DNA of 64,000 nucleotides from Blastococcus sp. TF02-8 (GTDB taxonomy: Bacteria > Actinomycetota > Actinomycetes > Mycobacteriales > Geodermatophilaceae). Position numbers and translations under genes: made by a program. How positions within the stretch are numbered: position 1 is the first letter of the stretch; each line of letters starts with the position of its first letter. The stretch lies in NCBI RefSeq assembly GCF_003319175.1, contig NZ_QOHK01000004.1, positions 310,001 to 374,000 on the forward strand. The letters run 5' to 3'. The notes below the pieces were generated by a model. The model had not been told where the DNA came from. It searched no databases and saw only the letters and a program-made list of their open reading frames with translations. Shown here piece after piece: positions 60,336 through 64,000 of this stretch.

Positions 60336-60467
60336 ATGACCCGCACGCCCCACACCTCCAGGGTCCGCCGTTGGATCCACCGCCCGCACCCGAGTCGCTG
60401 GCTGGCCGACACCCGGGACACCGACTACTCGACCGCCCGGCTCATGGACGGCACCACCAGGCGCTGA
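60336..60467 (+). CDS. 43-residue basic protein, unknown
   Basis: A short open frame starting ATG with GGGAGG 5 nt upstream, an unusually good ribosome site for this window. The product is Arg/His/Trp-rich (TSRVRRWIHRPHPSRW) with a polar C-terminus (DTRDTDYSTARLMDG). No TM helix or family is recognised. It is convergent with the Fpg/Nei gene, with 6 nt between stops. Confidence 0.5.
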   Translation: MTRTPHTSRVRRWIHRPHPSRWLADTRDTDYSTARLMDGTTRR

Positions 60468-60473
60468 CCCCGC

Positions 60474-61328
60474 TCAGCGGAGGAGCTTGGACATCCGCCG
60501 GTCGGCCAGCGGTTTCCCCCCGGTCTGGCAGGTGGGGCAGTACTGCAGCGAGGTGTCGGCGAAGCTGACCTCGCGAACGGTGTCCCCGCACACCGGGCAC
60601 GGGAGCCCGGTGCGGGCGTGCACCTGCAGCCCGGAACGCTTCTCGCCCTTCATCGTCGCCGCCTTCTGGCCGCGCTGGCGCTCCAGGGCCCCGGTGAGGG
60701 TCGCCCGCATCGCGTCGTAGAGGCGGACCAGTTCGTCCTCGCTCAGCTTGTCGGCCATCTTGAACGGCGAGAGCCGCGCGGCGTGCAGGATCTCGTCGGA
60801 ATAGGCGTTGCCGATGCCCGCGATCAGCGTCTGGTCGGTGAGGGCGCCCTTGAGCTGGCCGCTGCGGCCGGCGAGGAGGCGGGCGAAGTCCTCCCGCTCG
60901 ACCAGCAGCGCGTCGGGTCCGAGCCGGGCGATGCCGGGCACCTCGGCCGGCGAGCGGACGACGTAGACCGCCAGGCCCTTGCGGGTGCCCTGCTCGGTGA
61001 GGTCGAACCCGTTCCCGTCGTCGAGGTGCACGCGCAGGGCGAGCGGCCCCTTTCCCGGCTTCGGCGGGGCGGTCGGCAGGTTCTCCCGCCAGTGCAGCCA
61101 GCCGGCCCGTGCCAGGTGGACGACCAGGTGGATCCCGGAGACGTCCAGGTCGAGGAACTTGCCGTGGCGCCCGGCACCGGTGATCTCCAGGCCGGCGAGC
61201 GCGCTCAGCGGCGGGTCGAAGGTCTTGATCGCCTGGACGGCGGCCAGGTCGGCACGGGCCAGCACGCGGCCGGCGGCGTTCTCGCGGAGGAACCCCGCCA
61301 GCGCCTCCACCTCGGGCAACTCGGGCAT
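60474..61328 (-). CDS. Fpg/Nei family DNA glycosylase
   Basis: Base-excision repair glycosylase/AP lyase of 284 residues removing oxidised bases. It has the N-terminal MPELPEVE with catalytic P2 and E3, the DNA-binding lysine in GRHGKFL, the helix-two-turn-helix with GIGNAYSDEILHAARLSP, and a C-terminal zinc finger (CPVC and CPTC). The Fpg 'HLGMSG' loop is replaced by HLARAGWLHW, so it belongs to a divergent actinobacterial branch rather than canonical MutM. It lies back to back with a photolyase gene, making a DNA-repair pair. Confidence 0.92.
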   Translation of the reverse strand: MPELPEVEALAGFLRENAAGRVLARADLAAVQAIKTFDPPLSALAGLEITGAGRHGKFLDLDVSGIHLVVHLARAGWLHWRENLPTAPPKPGKGPLALRVHLDDGNGFDLTEQGTRKGLAVYVVRSPAEVPGIARLGPDALLVEREDFARLLAGRSGQLKGALTDQTLIAGIGNAYSDEILHAARLSPFKMADKLSEDELVRLYDAMRATLTGALERQRGQKAATMKGEKRSGLQVHARTGLPCPVCGDTVREVSFADTSLQYCPTCQTGGKPLADRRMSKLLR

Positions 61329-61376
61329 CCGACCATGATCCCTGCCGACGGGCGGATCCGCCGTCCCCCATCGGGC

Positions 61377-61424
61377 GGTTTGTGCACGAAACGCCCGGGA
61401 GGTTCGTGCACGAAACGCCCGGGA
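61377..61424. repeat. Two tandem 24-bp units related to palindrome family A
   Basis: Units 61377-61400 and 61401-61424 differ at one base. Each contains GTGCACGAAACGCCCGGG, which resembles the right arm plus centre of the 48-bp palindromes, and unit 2 has the inner palindrome TTCGTGCACGAA. They lie in the fpg/phr divergent intergenic region. Confidence 0.8.
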
Positions 61425-61446
61425 GGCGCGGGCGTGGGCCGATGCC

Positions 61447-61452
61447 TAGGGT
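61447..61452 (+). promoter_or_regulatory. Leaderless-type -10 box of the photolyase gene (TAGGGT)
   Basis: TAGGGT is followed by 7 nt and the GTG at 61460. Confidence 0.55.
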
Positions 61453-61459
61453 CGGCCGG

Positions 61460-62824
61460 GTGCCCACCGCGCTGCTCTGGTTTCGGCGGGACCTGCGCCT
61501 GCGCGACCACCCGGCGCTGCTGGCCGCCCGTGAGGCCGCCGGACCGGACGGCGACGTCCTCCCGGTGTTCGTGTTCGACGACCGGCTGTGGGGCCCCTCG
61601 GGCGAACCCCGCCGGCGCTTCCTGCTCGACTGCCTCGCCGCTCTCGACGCCGACCTGGACGGCGCTCTGGTGCTGCGGCACGGGGATCCGGCGCGTGTCA
61701 TCCCCGACCTGGTCCGCCAGACGGGGGCGACGTCGGTGCACGTCAGCGCGGATGCCGGCCCTTACGGCCGGCGTCGCGACGAGGCGGTGGAGCGGGCGCT
61801 GGACGGGACGCCGTTCGAGCGCACCGGCTCGCCCTACGCGGTCACTCCCGGTCGGGTGACCAAGGCCGACGGGACGCCGTTCCGCGTCTACTCCCCCTTC
61901 GCGCGGGCCTGGCAGCAGCACGGCTGGCGCGCCCCGGCACCGACGCCGGGCCGTGTCCGCTGGCGGACCGGTGTGCGCTCCGAACCCCCACCCGCCGCCG
62001 CAGAGGTCGACGCCACGGTGCCCGCGGCCGGCGAGAGCGCCGCGCACGCTGCCTGGGAGCGCTTCCGGGACGAGCGGCTGCTCGAGTACGCCGAGGGGCG
62101 CAACGCTCCCGGCGGCAGCGGGACCAGCCGCATGTCGGCCTACCTGAAGTACGGCTGCATCCATCCCCGCACGCTGCTGGCCGATCTGGCGGCGGCCGAG
62201 CAGACCGAGTCGGTGCGCCGCTACACCGCGGAGCTGGCCTGGCGGGACTTCTACGCCGACGTGCTGTGGCACCGCCCGGAGTCAGCACGTGAGTACCTGC
62301 GCCCCGAGCTGCAGGCCATGGGCTACGACTCGGGCCCGCATGCCGAGGAGCTGCTCGAGGCGTGGAAGGCCGGCCGCACCGGTTTCCCGATCGTCGACGC
62401 CGGGATGCGGCAGCTGCGGGGCGAGGCGTACGTGCACAACCGGGTGCGGATGATCGTCGCGTCGTTCCTGGTCAAGGACCTGCACCAGGAGTGGACCGTC
62501 GGCGCCCGGTACTTCATGCAGCACCTGGTCGACGGCGACCTGGCGAGCAACAACCACGGCTGGCAGTGGGTCGCCGGGACGGGCACCGACGCCGCGCCCT
62601 ACTACCGCGTCTTCAACCCCGTGACCCAGGGGAAGAAGTTCGACCCGGACGGCGCCTACGTGAAGCGGTGGTTGCCGGAGCTGCGGGACGTCGACCCGCG
62701 GTACGTGCACGAGCCGTGGGCGGCCCCGGGCGGGGTGCCGTCCGGGTATCCCGAACCGGTCGTCGACCACGCGCACGAGCGCCGGGTCGCCCTGGAGCGC
62801 TACGCCCGGGTCCGTTCCGGCTGA
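61460..62824 (+). CDS. phr: Deoxyribodipyrimidine photolyase
   Basis: Light-driven repair of UV-induced pyrimidine dimers. The 454-residue class I-type photolyase starts ALLWFRRDLRLRDHPALL (antenna-binding N-domain). The FAD-binding C-domain shows GTSRMSAYLKYGCIHPRTLL, TGFPIVDAGMRQLRGEAYVH, NRVRMIVASFLVKDL and DGDLASNNHGWQWVAGTG, the signatures of folate/deazaflavin-type CPD photolyases. GTG 61460 is fixed by TAGGGT 7 nt upstream. UV repair next to an oxidised-base glycosylase fits sun-exposed, desiccation-tolerant actinobacteria. Confidence 0.95.
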   Translation: MPTALLWFRRDLRLRDHPALLAAREAAGPDGDVLPVFVFDDRLWGPSGEPRRRFLLDCLAALDADLDGALVLRHGDPARVIPDLVRQTGATSVHVSADAGPYGRRRDEAVERALDGTPFERTGSPYAVTPGRVTKADGTPFRVYSPFARAWQQHGWRAPAPTPGRVRWRTGVRSEPPPAAAEVDATVPAAGESAAHAAWERFRDERLLEYAEGRNAPGGSGTSRMSAYLKYGCIHPRTLLADLAAAEQTESVRRYTAELAWRDFYADVLWHRPESAREYLRPELQAMGYDSGPHAEELLEAWKAGRTGFPIVDAGMRQLRGEAYVHNRVRMIVASFLVKDLHQEWTVGARYFMQHLVDGDLASNNHGWQWVAGTGTDAAPYYRVFNPVTQGKKFDPDGAYVKRWLPELRDVDPRYVHEPWAAPGGVPSGYPEPVVDHAHERRVALERYARVRSG

Positions 62825-62827
62825 GCG

Positions 62828-63295
62828 TCACGCGCGCAGCGTCGGCGCGGCACGCACCGGATCCCGCCCCTCCGCCGGCGAGGCGGCCAGGCGCCGCGCC
62901 CACGCCGTCAGTCCCGCTACGTCCACCCCGTGCGGACGACGCTCGGCGTACGGCGCCACGTTCTCCGCGCCCCGCTGCAGCAGCGTGGCCGCTCCCGGGT
63001 CGTTCCCTCGCGCCGCGTGCGTCAGCCCGACCGCGAGCTGGGCCAGCCCCCGCCACAACTGCCGCTCCTCGTCGGGGGCGGTCTTCCAGGCGTCCTCGAG
63101 GACCTCGTGCGCGTGGAACGGCCGGCCGGCGTCCAGCAGCGTCTGCGCCTCCGCCAGCGCCACGTCGGGCGCGCGGACGATCCCCTCGGGGGCGCGCTCC
63201 TCGCCGGCGGCGTCCCGGGGGAGCGGACGTCCGAGCGCGTCGCGGGGACGCGCGTTGCGCGCCCTGCCCGCGGCGTCGCGGTCCCGGTCGGTCAC
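62828..63295 (-). CDS. DUF309 family protein
   Basis: A 155-residue soluble helical protein. The DUF309 core is FHAHEVLEDAWKTAPDEERQ followed by LWRGLAQLAVGLTHAARGN. An Arg/Asp-rich N-terminal extension precedes it. The function of the family is unknown. The GTG start has CACGAT (complement of 63302-63307) 6 nt upstream. It converges on the photolyase gene with 3 nt between stops. Confidence 0.9.
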   Translation of the reverse strand: MTDRDRDAAGRARNARPRDALGRPLPRDAAGEERAPEGIVRAPDVALAEAQTLLDAGRPFHAHEVLEDAWKTAPDEERQLWRGLAQLAVGLTHAARGNDPGAATLLQRGAENVAPYAERRPHGVDVAGLTAWARRLAASPAEGRDPVRAAPTLRA

Positions 63296-63301
63296 CCGGC
63301 C

Positions 63302-63307
63302 ATCGTG
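63302..63307 (-). promoter_or_regulatory. Leaderless-type -10 box (CACGAT)
   Basis: On the minus strand CACGAT lies 6 nt before the DUF309 GTG. Confidence 0.45.
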
Positions 63308-63328
63308 CCGCTGCGCGCGGCGGCATGC

Positions 63329-64000
63329 TCAGCGGTGGGCCGGCCGCTCCACCGACGAGCGAGGGGTGGGCAGCGCCGCCCGGGCGGCCGCGGCGCACTC
63401 GCGCAGCCACGCGGGGACGTCGTCGGGGTCCATCGGCCGGGCGAAGAGGTAGCCCTGGGCCTCGTCGCACCCGAGCTCCAGCAGTCGCTGGCGCACCTCC
63501 GCCGTCTCGACCCCCTCGGCGACGATGGTGAGCCCGAGGTCGTGGGCGAGCTGCACGACGGTGCGGGTGACCGCCTCGTCGGCGCCGTCCTCGAGCAGGT
63601 GCGTGACGAAGCCGCGGTCGATCTTCAGCGCGGTCACCGGCAGTGTCTTGAGGTAGGAGAGCGAGGTGTAGCCGGCGCCGAAGTCGTCCACCGAGACGCG
63701 CACGCCCATGGCCCGCAGCCGCCGCAGGGTCTCCGCGGTCCGCCGGGGATCGACCATCGCCGCCGTCTCGGTCATCTCCAGCTCGAGGGCGTGCCCGGGG
63801 AGCTGCTCGGCGGCGAGGACGTGGTTCACGTGCGCGGGGAACTCGGGGTCGAGCAGCGTCGCCGGTGCCACGTTGACGGCGACGTCGACGTCCCACCCCT
63901 CCGCCCGCCAGCCGGCGCAGCGACGGATCGCCTCGCGCAGCACCCATTCGGTGAGCGGCCGCATGAGGGCGGCGCGTTCGGCGGCGGGGACGAAGGCGCC
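63329..64000 (-). CDS. EAL-domain cyclic-di-GMP phosphodiesterase (C-terminal part; continues beyond the window)
   Basis: The last 223 residues of a protein whose N-terminus lies past 64000. Motifs seen are FVPAAERAALM (FIPxAE-like), VAVNVAPATLL, ELEMTETAAM, DDFGAGYTSLSYL with the catalytic acidic pair, LKIDRGFV, IVAEGVET and DEAQGYLFARPM. All residues for hydrolysis in this part are present. The EAL tripeptide itself and any GGDEF or sensor domains are outside the window. It probably degrades the messenger made by the three GGDEF proteins at 17-26 kb and elsewhere. Confidence 0.93.
   Translation of the reverse strand, partial: GAFVPAAERAALMRPLTEWVLREAIRRCAGWRAEGWDVDVAVNVAPATLLDPEFPAHVNHVLAAEQLPGHALELEMTETAAMVDPRRTAETLRRLRAMGVRVSVDDFGAGYTSLSYLKTLPVTALKIDRGFVTHLLEDGADEAVTRTVVQLAHDLGLTIVAEGVETAEVRQRLLELGCDEAQGYLFARPMDPDDVPAWLRECAAAARAALPTPRSSVERPAHR

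Noticed and set aside
61377-61424. Tandem 24-bp units as a CRISPR remnant
   Set aside because: The units are directly abutting with no spacers, and no cas gene is present; they match the dispersed palindrome family instead.

Overview
The window is a 64 kb stretch of chromosome from a very GC-rich, GTG-start-rich actinobacterium. The gene set and style (a Bpa/PafE proteasome activator, a GuaB1-type IMPDH paralogue, an LAxTG-type cell-wall anchor, MmpL and TipAS-type proteins, NarL two-component systems) fit the Geodermatophilaceae (Blastococcus, Geodermatophilus, Modestobacter) or a close relative. That placement is inferred from memory of the families, not from a search. No rRNA, tRNA, CRISPR array, prophage or insertion sequence is visible. 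Gene density is very high, with many 4-nt GTGA/ATGA overlaps and overlapping convergent 3' ends. A recurrent signature is a TANNNT or CANNNT hexamer ending 6-8 nt before the start codon. It marks probable leaderless promoters at about 20 genes and was used to choose many starts.

Layout. 0-9.8 kb: 4CL-like acyl-CoA ligase, quinone oxidoreductase, class V aminotransferase, Bpa, a DUF4190 membrane protein, a chemoreceptor, and an operon of two HAD phosphatases behind serS. 9.8-17.5 kb: guaB1 with a minimal zincin and an orphan GroES-like protein, a MarR/MMPL divergent pair, a ketopantoate reductase homologue and pheA. 17.5-26.2 kb: a cyclic-di-GMP island with three GGDEF proteins. The second of these is fused in frame to a LarB (nickel-pincer cofactor biosynthesis) domain and followed by larC. 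26-33.5 kb: GDT1 transporter, GNAT/HxlR divergent pair, two methyltransferases, a MerR-TipAS regulator with a textbook operator, and a divergent glpD / alkyl-DHAP-synthase-like pair. 33.5-45.4 kb: SDR, arginine deiminase, a sortase-anchored Excalibur protein, a SEC-C protein, P450, a TIR-domain protein, fatty acyl-CoA ligase, rhodanese, a PH-domain operon with a frameshift, and a Xre/MbcA-RES toxin-antitoxin module with iterated promoter elements. 45.4-64 kb: enoyl reductase-like protein, a divergent two-component pair beside Mn-catalase, the DUF485-ActP acetate symporter operon, an apparently double-Rieske oxygenase, a NarL-type kinase/regulator followed by a MacB-like ABC exporter, MBL-fold hydrolase, Fpg/Nei glycosylase, photolyase, DUF309, and an EAL phosphodiesterase cut by the window end.

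Most noteworthy: (1) the TPR-GGDEF-LarB fusion, whose LarB part lacks the expected active-site cysteine and has its own internal leaderless-type start, next to larC and without larA or larE; (2) two families of dispersed, near-perfect palindromes, one with a compensatory base change between copies; (3) the toxin-antitoxin promoter with three TTGACCTG repeats; (4) broken genes: a PH-domain protein split by a -1 frameshift and an MFS transporter with an in-frame TGA just after its likely leaderless start.

Functionally the window mixes housekeeping (serS, pheA, guaB1, DNA repair), carbon and lipid metabolism (acyl-CoA ligases, glpD/AGPS, acetate uptake), second-messenger signalling, and stress or defence modules (TA, TIR, Mn-catalase, envelope ABC exporter).
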